Made by a program: the position numbers and the translations under genes. Positions 1-10,500 of a stretch of 64,000 bases of DNA are shown here, piece by piece. Within the stretch, counting starts at the first letter, position 1. Each line of letters starts with the position of its first letter. This DNA is from Tricholomella constricta. Taxonomy: Eukaryota; Basidiomycota; Agaricomycetes; Agaricales; Lyophyllaceae. The notes beneath the pieces were generated by a model. That model saw nothing but the letters and a program-made list of their open reading frames with translations, made no database searches and had not been told where the DNA came from. The DNA lies in NCBI GenBank assembly GCA_013368375.1, contig JAACJP010000001.1, forward strand, positions 806,001 through 870,000. The letters run 5' to 3'.

Positions 1-672
1 CTCGACATATCAACAAATGACTTCGTCTCTCCGTCGTTTTTCCCTCACGACCTCGGTACTGAATCAAATGATCAACCGCTTGTTCATGGCTTTATCTCCT
101 CCAATCGTGTTGCCGACTTGACTTCTCAGATCAAGCTCAAAATTCTACAGGAATTAATTCCTGGTCTCCGAAAAGACGGATACACAGAGGAGATAACCGA
201 CGCATCTACAAATGCAGGAGGATCCAATGCTCCGCAGCCCCAGCATCCCCCGCCTGTGCGCCCGCAGCCTCATACGCCTCCATTCGCGCCTTATCAACCA
301 TCTCACATTCCTCCTGAGAATCCTCTTTCAATTGGTCGGAGAGACTTAGATCCTTTCCCAGACAATCCTTTCGCCCCTCCGCCCCTCTTTCCTTCCAACA
401 GTGGGGATGGAATGTTTGTGGGTCCAGATCATCCTATTTTTGGTGGCGGCAGAGGACGTAGTCCCTTCGGTGATCGGGGGCCATGGGGTGGTGATGGATT
501 TCTCCCCCCCCTAGGTGCACCACCTGGTGCAAGGTTCGACCCAATTGGGCCTGGACCATTTCCAGGCAGAGGTGGTTTCAGTGGCCTCGGAAGAGGGCGA
601 GGAGGTACCCGAGGTCCTCCATCAGGAGAACCCGACAATGACGAATTCATGCCGCCTGGGATGGTTTGTTGA
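1..672 (+). CDS. FUB1: PI31/Fub1-like proteasome regulator, C-terminal part (5' end outside window)
   Basis: The frame is open from base 1 to the TGA at 670-672, so the gene enters from the left edge and only the last 223 codons are visible. The C-terminal half carries the hallmarks of the PI31 proline-rich C-terminal domain: a short NPLSIGRRDLDPF block (about residues 109-121), a GMFVGPDHPIFG block, an LPPLGAPPGARFDPIGP block and a DNDEFMPPG tail. Pro/Gly-rich linkers and RGG-like stretches separate the blocks. PI31 proteins (PSMF1 in animals, Fub1 in yeast) bind the 20S proteasome core and act in proteasome regulation and assembly in cytosol and nucleus. The N-terminal FP domain and the true start are not in the window. 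No intron is seen in this part. Family assignment is confident; function rests on homology only. Confidence 0.85.
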   Translation, partial: LDISTNDFVSPSFFPHDLGTESNDQPLVHGFISSNRVADLTSQIKLKILQELIPGLRKDGYTEEITDASTNAGGSNAPQPQHPPPVRPQPHTPPFAPYQPSHIPPENPLSIGRRDLDPFPDNPFAPPPLFPSNSGDGMFVGPDHPIFGGGRGRSPFGDRGPWGGDGFLPPLGAPPGARFDPIGPGPFPGRGGFSGLGRGRGGTRGPPSGEPDNDEFMPPGMVC

Positions 673-1033
673 ATTACATAATTCTCATGACATGACCTCG
701 CTTACATTTCGCAATCAGGGTAACATGTTCATGTAAGATTGCCGAAAGATTACCTGAGCAGTTGTAAAATGTACTTTTATTGTATCGGTCCGCCCATCCT
801 CGGTTGAAAGGTCTGGTATATTTCCTCAGAAACGCCCGATATCAGACCCAAAGGAGAACATATTGATGTGAAAGAAATGCCATTGAAATTTAAACTCAAG
901 TAGCCAGAATTGACCACATTGTCCGTCCAGTTGGGCGATGAGAAACCGCCACATTCCCAAAAAAGGCAACAGTTTCGATATAAATTGGTGCACCCAACGT
1001 ACAGCAGGCCATACATTCTACACGCACAGCACC
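673..1033. other. Intergenic spacer
   Basis: This stretch separates two plus-strand genes. It should contain the 3' end of the PI31-like transcript and the promoter of the next gene. I see no convincing ORF, RNA gene or repeat in it. Confidence 0.5.
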
Positions 1034-1988
1034 ATGAACGACGGCTCTCTACCCTCGTCCCCAACATCTCCAATGTCCCGTCGCAAGCAATCCATACCAA
1101 CTGGCTTCAGGCCTACTCCCAGGCCGAAACAACGAATCGAAGAAATGACACTTCGTGAACTGCAGGACTTGCACAGCCTAAATGCCAAGATTCTATCGTC
1201 ACCGTGCGTGCCATGTTCATGTTCGATTTCTGTGCTATTTACAAGGCTTTCCATCCACAGTGGGGCATCCACATCCACTTATGTCGACCGGGTCATGACT
1301 CAACAGGCCCAAGTCGAGGACCGACTGATCGAACTGGAGGGAATGGAAACGATCAACATTGCACTCAAGAAAACGAAAATCAAGGGAGAGGGAGATATGA
1401 ACGTCGATACAACCTCAGAGCCGCCAGTGAGCCGAACCATCGAAGCTAAGCGCAAAGCCTTACAGAAATTCGTATGTAGTCTTTTGCAAGATATACCGGA
1501 TCACAGTGCTGAATCTCCATAGGCGCCAGCGTACGGGGTATCAATCCCTGGGACATTGAGCCTGCAGGAAGCTATGAACCTTGAGCAGCAGGCGCACATG
1601 CGAGAGAAGGAGAGAATCGAGCGCATCGCCGAGAAGAAACGACGTCTTGGCATGCCAATCAAGGGAGAAGTGTTGACGCGACAGGAAAGAGAAGCTCGGA
1701 TATGGGCATTTATGTGCGCATGTCCAATGCATGACACCTCTGAACGGTTAACTGAGATAACATTCCAGGAACCACAAACCGACGGAGTCTGACATGGAAG
1801 ATGACGACGAGGACGAAAGCGACGACGATGATGACCCAGCATCATGGTTCGAAGACGACCAGGATGACGGCCGGAAGGGCCAGGACATCATTGAGCCAGA
1901 CGTCGAAGATCTGTCTGACATCATTCGCATCGACGAAAGCAGGCTTCACTATAACACATTCTACCGGCCCCGCAACGACGGCGACTAA
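1034..1988 (+). CDS. Conserved-looking acidic nuclear-type protein of unknown function (4 exons, 263 aa)
   Basis: Exons are 1034-1203, 1261-1471, 1523-1713 and 1769-1988. The introns are 57, 51 and 55 nt with GT..AG ends, and the spliced reading frame is 264 codons including TAA. The ATG at 1034 was chosen because it opens directly into a basic Ser/Pro-rich N-terminus. I do not recognise the family. Visible features are an N-terminal SPTSP-type low-complexity segment, a helical middle (TLRELQDLHSLNAK; VEDRLIELEGMETINIALKKTK), a charged coiled-coil-like stretch rich in REKERIERIAEKKRR, a KGEVLTRQEREARIWAFM block, and a very acidic region followed by a DPASWFEDDQDDGRKGQD motif and a short conserved-looking C-terminus. 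This composition suggests a nuclear scaffold or chromatin-related protein, but that is inference. The exon structure is well supported because all splice phases fit. Confidence 0.75.
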
Positions 1989-2083
1989 TACTTAATCCTC
2001 ATGCAAAGAATTATAATATTCAGATATCCAAACACGATCGAGTGAGAAAGGTGAACTAATGAAAAAGATCGATAGTAGCGGAA

Positions 2084-5000
2084 TCAGCGGGCGTGAACTG
2101 GACAACTTTTGCCGCGTTGAAGCCATGACGAAAGACATGCTGCATGGAAGGAAGATATTAGGACAGCGGGCATACTCGTCAGCAGACGCACCATTGTGGA
2201 AACTGCAGAGACAGCTTAAACGAGCTACGGTGGAACCTAAACGCATGTTTGAGTGGCTGTATACATACTCAAGTACTGCATACACACCTCTTGTGAACTC
2301 TTCTAGACAAATCACACCTATTACGAATCAATCAGGCAAAAAAGAGGAAGCGGGCGATGATGGACATACACTCCACGCCCAGCAATGCGCTCTCAGCTGG
2401 GAGACAATACACCAGATATTTAGCTGCTTGCGGGGTCCCAGAGCCTCCCTCCAAACAAGTTACAACATGCGTCTCCTGCTCATTTCCGGAACCAAATTCG
2501 TCGAGGTTACGGTTGCAGACTGGGCATCTGAGTGCCATTTTTGAGCTGCTAATCTTTCACTTCATTTAAAGGAAACGTACTCAGCGAGATCACTCAATTG
2601 TGAACTAGATTGTCTACGAATAAGGTGTCCAGGTATGGTGAGGCGCGCCTGATCGACAAATATACGCTCCATCGAGGTAGTTCTTGATCCAAGGAGTCTG
2701 CCAGGGATACCGGCATTCACTTCGTCAAAGCATGTTTGGCAAACTCGCTGTGAGCTCGCAGACGCTTGGGTTTCTAGGAACGCCGGGTCGTGAACGATAT
2801 CAGAAGGATCCAACAACAACCGATGCGAAGAGCAGCGATCACAGAAAATACGACCACATTTACGGCAGTGCTAGAAAAATAATGAGACTGTTGATAACAA
2901 CCAAATTAACGCTAAAGACCTACGTGCTAAAGGACAGGTTAGTGTGGCATTTGATGCAAGAGACAGGAGCACATACTCTGCGAGTTAGGAAGTTGAAGCG
3001 TCGCTGGCAATTCCTACAACTGCTCACCGCCTCGTCTCTTTCCCATTGGGGATGAAGCTGGTGAGGAGTTGGGGAGGTCCATCGTGGTGTGAGAACTTTT
3101 TGAGGTGCTTCATGAGTAGGGACGCGGAAATCTGGAGCTTGAGATAACTGAGGCGTGAGATCAGTCGGAGCTCGAAATACCGAAGGTCTGTTAAAGTAGT
3201 CGGTGGAATTCGATGATCTCGAAGCTGGCCGTGAGGATCCTGCCAGGGTAGCCCCTGGGTAATGGAATTCTTCTTCGTCGTCGTCCTCGTCGTCGTCCTC
3301 GTCCTGATCAAGGTCATCCTCTGTAGCTCCCCAAGTTCAGTTCAGAAATTGTTTTCATTTTCAGGGACCTTACCATGTCCAGACAAAAGCAAGCCTTGGG
3401 CACCAACAGCAAGTCGTCGACGCTCTAACTCCCGGCTATAAGCATTCAACAATACTTCAGCTTGAGTTTTGCGGTCAGTGTCTTCGTCATCTACAAACAC
3501 TTTAAGGTGGGGATGCAATGGTAATGGAAAAAAGGTGACAAACCGATGATGCCTTGCCTCAACTCCATCGTCGCCCGCTCGAGTTTTGCGATAGCACGAC
3601 GAGCCTCAACCGCAGATAAGGGGGTGCTGTTGTTGTCTGCATATTGCGATTGTGTGCCAGCGAGATACCTCGAACGCGCAACATAATCTTGCGCTGAAGA
3701 CAAGGAAGTCGTAGCCATAGATCCAAGTTCCTGACCCTCCCTATCTCCGCCAGTGCTTATGCTATCCTCAACGTAGGGAATGAGGGAGCCATCAGCATCC
3801 AGATAATACATAGAGCCGTCTGGTTCGAGGAACGGAAGAGGTGGGATGTCGAGGCGACGTCGCATGATTCGTACCCAGCGCCTACGGCGCACCCAAGTCT
3901 GAGGTGGACGATCAGAGCTCATCGAGAAGTTTCTCTGTCTTGATGAATCCCCAAACCCTGCCGCAACGATATTGGCACCCGTTAGCAGACGCTGTAGTTG
4001 CGGAGGCTTTTCAGCTGTCCATTGGTCGTCTGGATCACTGAAGAAATGGGCATATTGCCATCCCTCCTCTGCGTCCACCGCAGGATGTGTAACATCTAAT
4101 GTCCAATCCGAGCTAGTTACTTCATAAGCCACAAGAATGTCAACAAATCGGTAAATGAACGTACAGCCAGAAATGACTTCTTTCCGCTCCATCGTGTGTT
4201 CCGTTCTGTGGTTCGGGCTTGGGTAGGGCCCATGGAGTAACACGTAACGGTAACTGGACACCACTACGCCATGTCCCCACCTCCCGACGTCCAGTTTCTA
4301 TGTCTATTGTAGGTAGCTTTAGCTCAAATGGCGGGCGACGACCGTGTTTACCCAGGCCAGACGCAGAGAACTTGGGTCGACCGCCTGTAACTGCGACCGT
4401 TTTTAAACGTGTATCAAGTCTTTGGTTCTCATACAGAATGAGCGGTACAGTGGTGTGCACAGCAAGCGGATTGTATGGAATCGTTGTTCCTCGCCACCGC
4501 TCGGACTCTGCTTGTTGAAGGACCTGAAAAGTGTTAGGAGAGAAACTGATATTACTCACTGAACAAAATACGCACCTCGCAAATCCAGACCTCAAACACT
4601 GCAGCAGCAGCATCGTAAGCGGTCTCTCCCCAATTGTTTCGAACCAGAGGATTTGCGGACTGTTTGGACAAAAGGAATAAGACCACAGGTAGGTGGCCTT
4701 TGGAAGACGCGTTCACTGTCATGTACGTCGTTAGAAACTGATGGACTTCAAGGGTTTCATTTTCTTACTTAAGGGCGTCCAACCATCCTTGCTCCTGATG
4801 TCAACCCCTCTCATACCATTTAAGGGGGTGGTGACGCCGCCATGTTCACAAAGCCACCTTACGATATCTAGGTAGCCCTAGGTTACACTTGAGTGATAGT
4901 TAGTTCGCAACTTGATTGCTGTCGTACCTTAGAGCATGCATTATGGAGGGCCGTCCATCCATCAGCATCACGAGCGTGAACATCTGCTCTATCCGGGAGA

Positions 5001-5674
5001 AGGTATTTTACGACAGAAATGTGTCCGTTGAGAGCAGCTTTGTGAAGTGCTGTCTGGCGCGAAAAGTCAGTAGATGCGGCGATCAGGGGTGACATGCAAC
5101 GAACTTCGCCCTCTCTGTCTTCCAAGTCGGGCATTGCACCACAGTATTCCACCACTGCCGAAGTGTTAGAGCCTACACGTCAAAGAAAATTCGTAAACTT
5201 ACACCACATCACGATGTCCAAGAAGCCACGACTGGCGGCTGCATGAAGAGCCGTGAATCCGGTACGAGATGATGCATGATTTGCAAGACTAAACGGTTCC
5301 ACTTCCCCATTTTCCAGTGCATTGCGGAAAAGTCGTTTCAACAGTGGTAGATCGCCAGATGTGGCAGCAGCATAGAGAGACTCTAGTTGAGCAGGAGACG
5401 GAGGCTGTGGTTGGCGTGGCACCTCTTGAGCTTCTTCTTCAGCGTCGGAAGGCGTAGCCCCGGGATAAACAAATTCTTCGTCGTCTTCGTCGGACTCGAT
5501 GTGGTCGTTGTTGGCAACATCCCTCGACACAGCTGAATCAGGCCCTGCCAGGTGTATGCTTGACTGACCAGACCTGGGAGAGATGAGGTGGGACAGGATC
5601 TGGCCATGCAAGACAACTCACTCTTCTATAGTCCCAAGGCGGTGCCGTCCTCCCTCCGCCACGCTGCCAGCCAT
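2084..5674 (-). CDS. Ankyrin-DysF-FYVE-RING protein (putative endosomal/peroxisomal E3 ubiquitin ligase), 15 exons, about 956 aa
   Basis: Read on the minus strand from the ATG at 5674. Exons: 5674-5622, 5573-5203, 5154-4928, 4877-4769, 4715-4576, 4523-4165, 4112-3544, 3490-3374, 3320-2977, 2926-2924 (3 nt), 2870-2581, 2527-2370, 2317-2288, 2236-2192, 2139-2084. All introns are 48-53 nt and the sum is exactly 957 codons. Domains: acidic N-terminus; ankyrin repeats (about 85-300, e.g. TGFTALHAAASRGFLDIV and DGWTALHNACSKGYLDIV); a DysF/dysferlin-type region (about 305-510, ending in WVRRRRWVRIMRRR); a FYVE zinc finger (about 735-800, with WERD, RRHHCRKCG and RVC); and a C-terminal RING-like domain (about 914-953, ECVICLEEF ... 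CPVHAR). FYVE domains bind phosphatidylinositol 3-phosphate and RING domains recruit E2 enzymes, so an endomembrane ubiquitin ligase of the Pib1 type is likely. Ankyrin and DysF parts would target or scaffold it. That combined role is inference. Confidence 0.85.
2924..2926 (-). other. Predicted 3-nt micro-exon (codon CAC, His-764) in the FYVE gene
   Basis: The interval 2976-2871 can be removed as one 106-nt intron, giving RRHCRKCG. It can also be removed as two introns of 50 nt (2976-2927, GTATGT..TTTAG with a CACTAAC branch-like site) and 53 nt (2923-2871, GTAGGT..TCTAG), leaving CAC. Only the second reading restores the canonical FYVE R-R-H-H-C-R signature, and both halves have the normal intron length of this gene. 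Confidence 0.65.
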
Positions 5675-5809
5675 GACGGATTAAATTCACTGAGCAAAAC
5701 GTCAAATCCAAGTTGAGAAAAGGGTTCGTGGGATACATTACAGTCACGTGGCCACTTGACGCGTTTGTCACGCGTCACGGACCCAGACTACACCAAGTCT
5801 TGGATTCAA
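5675..5809. promoter_or_regulatory. Presumed promoter/5' UTR region of the minus-strand FYVE gene
   Basis: This is a short spacer upstream of the minus-strand start codon at 5674. It carries a CACGTGAC-type E-box (near 5745) and paired CACGCGTCA-like words, but no element I can assign with confidence. Confidence 0.25.
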
Positions 5810-5976
5810 TGACAGCTAAGGCTACGTGAGCTTGTGAACGGCTAGCCTAAGCATAGATAAGGCTTGCGCGCCTCACGAAATTCATTAGTCACCACGCGTG
5901 CTCACGAGTTTCCTTTTGTGGGGCTCACTGGCAGCGTGGTGAGACATTCTTTCTCTCCTTCGCGCAAATTTGCTCA
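5810..5976 (+). repeat. 167-bp direct repeat, left end of a decayed element (copy at 16597-16763)
   Basis: Starting at TGACAGCTAAGGCTACG and ending at GCGCAAATTTGCTCA, this segment recurs at 16597-16763 with no difference that I can see. The partner copy starts exactly where the 3' repeat of this unit ends, so the segment is probably the 5' terminus of a mobile element. Confidence 0.8.
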
Positions 5977-6580
5977 TTATACTGTCCGCTCAGCTCGCTC
6001 ATGCTGGCCTTCTCCATACCTGCAGTTCTTCTTCCCTATTATGCGAAACGTTGAGTCCCTTGCCAGTGGCTCTTGCCAGACCTATTGAGGCGGAGCGCGC
6101 TCGCTCGAAGAAAGTTGCTGAGCTGGACAGGCAAATGGTTTTGGACAAATTTCTTCGTCTTCAGGCGGACGAGACTTCTTCATGGCACGAGCGCTTAACT
6201 CCTCTACCCATCAACTCTAAAGGTCTCTTTCGCCACGGAGTTCAAGAAGCACCGAGACTCCTTTGGATAACTCGATAACTTCGAGCATACCTGTCCGATT
6301 GGTATCCTTCCGAACTCAAACTGGATATCATGATAACGCCTCCACCTCGCTCACTTTGCGGAGGTCAGCTCGCGGGCCTCGAACATAGCTCCACGAGTCG
6401 TCGATGGCTCCGTCTAAACCTGAAATTTCCTGGATTAAAGATTTCTCAAGTCTCATTCATTCCGACCTTGTTCTCCTTTTGCTTCGTATCGTGACACCCA
6501 ACAATGTGGAAGCCTTTGAGGGCCACCTTACCAAAACGAACGTATCTGGTCCCTTCTCATTAGCGGAGGTTGTACACATC
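5977..6580 (+). other. Degenerate coding-like stretch inside the decayed element
   Basis: Short open blocks on the plus strand read like broken protein-coding sequence, for example an Arg/Lys-rich helical stretch at about 6085-6220 and a MAPSKPEISWIKDF block at 6404. No block is long enough or familiar enough to name. Together with the flanking repeats they suggest an old retroelement gag-like remnant, but this is a guess. Confidence 0.25.
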
Positions 6581-7058
6581 ATCGAGTCACCCTCTCTTCT
6601 CTCGAGCTCACACTCCCCTCTCTGAGAGTCACCATCTCTTCTCTCATCTCTCAAGAGTCATCATCTCGTCTCACGTCTCTCGAGGGTCAATCTCGTCTCT
6701 TGTCTCTCGAGAGTCAATCTCTTCTCTCATCTCTCGTCTCTCGAGAGTCAATCTCTTCTCTCATCTCTCGTCTCTCGAGAGTCAGTCTCTTCTCTCGTCT
6801 CTCGTCTCTCGAGAGTCAGTCTCTTCTCTCGTCTCTTGTCTCTCGAGAGTCAGTCTCTTCTCTCATCTCTCGTCTCTCGAGAGTCAATCTCAATCTCAAT
6901 CTTGTCTCTCGTTTCTCGAGAGTCAATCTCAATCTCATTCTCGTCTCTCGTATCTCGAGAGTCAATCTCAGTCTCAATCTCGTCTCTCTTATCTCGAGAG
7001 TCAATCTCAATCTCAATCTCGTCTCTCGTTTCTCGAGAGTCAATCTCAATCTCAATCT
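6581..7058 (+). repeat. CTCTCGAGAGTC minisatellite, left block
   Basis: A pyrimidine-rich tandem array of variable units built on a CTCTCGAGAG palindrome followed by TCAATCTC or TCATCTC words. The units expand from about 32 to about 60 bp towards the right. The array continues at 13417, on the other side of the Gypsy-1 insertion. The Ser/Arg/Leu-rich ORFs in it are artefacts of the repeat. Confidence 0.9.
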
Positions 7059-7548
7059 TGTTAGGGCGACCTCAGCGCAGAGCTTAGTCGTGCTGGCAGA
7101 GGGGAATCCAATGTTATATTATGTACGGTAGAGAGAGCGTAAGTAGACCTACCTGGCAGAGGGGAATCCAATGAGAATAGAGTAAAGGATTCCCCCATGT
7201 CAGGAGGATGACTATATACGAGTAAGATACGTGAGGGCCGGCTCTCTGGGGTGTATGGTACGTAAATGATAACGGATGAGCAGCGGCGCGTGTATGTACA
7301 CGTTCCCGACGCTGTCCGATCCTCGTGGCTCAGGGTGCGGGCACGAGGTCGGGCGACCGACGTCGGGATGTCGGACGTCGGGGTCGGGCGCGCGCTGGAA
7401 GGGGAGGTAGGGACAGGGATGTATAAGTATGTACACCGACGCTTGGGTCGGAGCGTCGGGGTCGGGGGCGCGATCGGTCGGGAGCGATCGCACGTGTCGG
7501 GGGACAGTCGGTGAGCGTCGGAGGGCGTGAACGGGCGTTCCCCTAACA
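7059..7548 (-). repeat. Gypsy-1 3' LTR (490 bp)
   Basis: TG..CA ends with an 8-bp terminal inverted repeat. It is identical in length to 12927-13416, with three transition differences. It directly follows the pol stop codon and polypurine tract. Confidence 0.95.
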
Positions 7549-7562
7549 TCACCCCCCCTTTT
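7549..7562 (-). promoter_or_regulatory. Gypsy-1 polypurine tract
   Basis: On the element strand the sequence AAAAGGGGGGGTGA abuts the 3' LTR. It also encodes the last residues (QKGG) and stop codon of pol. It is the expected plus-strand primer. Confidence 0.85.
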
Positions 7563-10500
7563 GAATCGCAACGACTCGGTGCGGGGCCGCGGTGGCGAAG
7601 ACGGCCGGGGATAACGTGAATATGCCACGAATGTGGCGGGCAGTGTCAGGGTTGTCACGGTGGAACTTTCGTACCAGATCGGGGGCGGCGACATTTTCGC
7701 GAGGTTCCCAAGAAGCTTCTTCGTAACCATAGCCCTTCCACAGGACCTTGTACTGTAGTTTTTTGCGGAAGGTTCGGCTATCGAGGATCTTTTCAACTTC
7801 GTAATGGGGTTCGTCGTCGATTATGTCGGGGGGAGGAGGGGGATCGGATCGACGACCTTCGATCGGATCAGCAACGGCAGGGATGAGCTTCACGACGTGG
7901 AAGACTGGGTGGATGCGCTTCATGGACTGAGGCAGCAGGAGGCGGTATGCAAGCGGGCCGACTCGCCTTTGCACGACGAAAGGGCCAAGGTAGCGATGCG
8001 ACAACTTCTTAGACGGTCGGGTCGTAGAAATGTCGGTCGCGTCCAAGTATACCTTGTCGCCAGGCTGGTAGTCGGGCGTTAGGGCGTGCCGCTGGTTGTA
8101 ATACCGCTCCATGTCGTCTTTGGCCTTTGAAAGCGCTGCCTTGGCTTCCTCCTGTGCTTCCTTCATGCGCTCAACGAACTCGTCTGCTGACTCGTTCTTG
8201 GAAGCGCCCCGACGCGGCTCAAAGCCCATGCGCGGATGCCGACCAGTGTCAAGCAGGAAGGGGGTCTGCTGCGTCGCCGAATGTACATGGTTGTTGTAAC
8301 TGAATTCAGCGTCGGGCAGGAGGTCCTCCCAATCGTTCTGGCGCTCATTGCAGAAGACTCGCAAGAACTGTTCCAGTTCCTGGTTGACACGCTCTGTCTG
8401 TCCGTCGGTCTGTGGGTGGTACGCCGTCGAGGCCGACAGCTTGATACCCAGGAGTCTGTACAGTTCGCGCGTGAACTCGGCGACGAACTGTGGACCTCGA
8501 TCGGAGACGAATGCGTCGGGGAGACCGTGCAGCTTCCAGACGTGGCAACGGTAGAGGTTCGCAGCTCCCAGGGCCGAACAAGTCGTGTGCGACGCGATGA
8601 AGTGCGCGCGCTTTCCGACCGAATCCACGACATTCATGATCGCGTCGTGGCCGTTGGACTCTGGAAGTTCGGTGATGAAGTCGACCGATACGACATTCCA
8701 TCGGCCTTCGGGGATGGGAAGCGGCTGCAGCTGTCCGACGGGGAGTTGGCGGCGAGGTTTCGTGCGCAGACACATGTCACAGGTGCTGGTGTACGAACCG
8801 ATGAAGCGCGACATCTGGGGCCACCAGTAGTTGCGCGACACCAGTTCGAGCGTCTTCCAGCGACCGGGGTGACCGGCGACCTTGGAGTCGTGGTGCTGCT
8901 CCACAATGCGTCGGCGAAGGTCTGGGACGTTCGGGACATAGATCCGTCCACGGAACGTGAGCAGACCGCCTTCCTCTCCCCACTCGCCAAAGCGAAGGGA
9001 GCGGCCGGCGATCTTGGATGCTTTGACCAGTTGCGCCGCTTTCGCGACCGCATCCTCCTGAGCCCCATCGCGATTGCCCTTGCGGATCGCTTTCAGCACA
9101 TCATCCTCCTCTCCGACCAGTGCAAGGCCTTCAGTTGCACGAACGGCGAAGAATTCTGGTTTGAGCAGCACGATGTTGGCGTTGTCGGCGCTTCCGTCGC
9201 CATGGTCGGGGCGACGCGATAACGCGTCGGGTTTGCCCATGCTACGGCCAGGACGGTGGTGGAGGGCGAAGTCGAAGTTAGCGAGGTAAAGCGACCATCG
9301 GGCTTGACGCCGATTGAGTTTCTTCGCGGTGAGGAAGTACTCAAGGTTCTTGTGGTCGGTCCAGATCTCCACCTTGTGCTTTGCGCCTTCTACAAAGTGT
9401 CGCCATTCCTCCAGAGACCGGATGATCGCCAGCATCTCTTTGTCATGGATCTCGTAGTTCCGCTCGACGGCGTTCAAGCTCTTCGAGTAGAACGCGACCG
9501 GGTGCCACTTGCCATCGGACGGCGACTCTTGCGACAGGACTGCGCCCGTTGCGAAGTCGGACGAGTCGGCTTCGATGCGGTATGGTCGATCGTCGTCGGG
9601 GAACATGAGGACTGGCCCCGATGTGATCGCAGACTTCAAAAGGGCAAAGGCCGACTGCTCTGACTCTCCCCATTGCCAGGCAACGTCCTTGCCTGTCAGA
9701 TCGAACAGGGGTCGGGCGTGGTGCGAGAAGTCCTGGATGAACCGTCGGTAGAAATTGGTGAAGCCTAGGAACGCTTGCACCTCCTTCTTGTTCTTCGGCG
9801 CCGGCCATTCCAACACTCCAGCGACTTTAACCGGATCCATTTCCGCTTGCCCTTGCGAAATGATCAGCCCGAGATACTCGATCTTAGTCTGCTCAAATTC
9901 GCATTTCTCGGGCTTTAAGAACAGCTGATGTTCGCGGAGTCGGTCCAGTACCAGTCGCGTGACCCAACGGTGTTCCTCTAGCGTCTTTCTATAAATCAAG
10001 ATGTCATCGAGGTACACGCAAACAACACCTTCAGCGATCAGATCGCGGAAGATATCATTCATCATGGTCTGAAATGTGGCGGGGCTGTTCGTGAGGCCGA
10101 AGAACATGACGAGCGGCTCGAAGAGGCCGCGATTCGTCCGAAACGCTGCCTTCCACTCGTCGCTTTCCTTGATCCGTACGTTGTTGTACCCCCATCGGAC
10201 GTCCAACTTGGTGAAGTACCGCGCGCCGCGAAGGTTATTCACCAGTTCGCTAATGAGGGGCAGCGGGTATCGGTTCTTCACCGTGAGCGCATTGAGCGTC
10301 CGATAGTCCTGAACCAGTCGGAGCGACCCGTCCTTCTTCTTGATGAAGAAGACCGGCGACGCCATGGGCGACTTGGACGGTCGGATGCGACCTGTCTCGA
10401 GGTTCTCCTTGAGGAACGCGTCGAGTTCGACCTGTTCTGCCGGTGAGAGCGGGTAGACCTTCGTGCCCGTCGGCGACGCGCCCGGCTCCAGTTCGATGGC

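Noticed and set aside
6570..7131. Several overlapping Ser/Leu/Gln-rich ORFs
   Set aside because: They are translations of the CTCTCGAGAG minisatellite in different frames; no non-repeat sequence is present.
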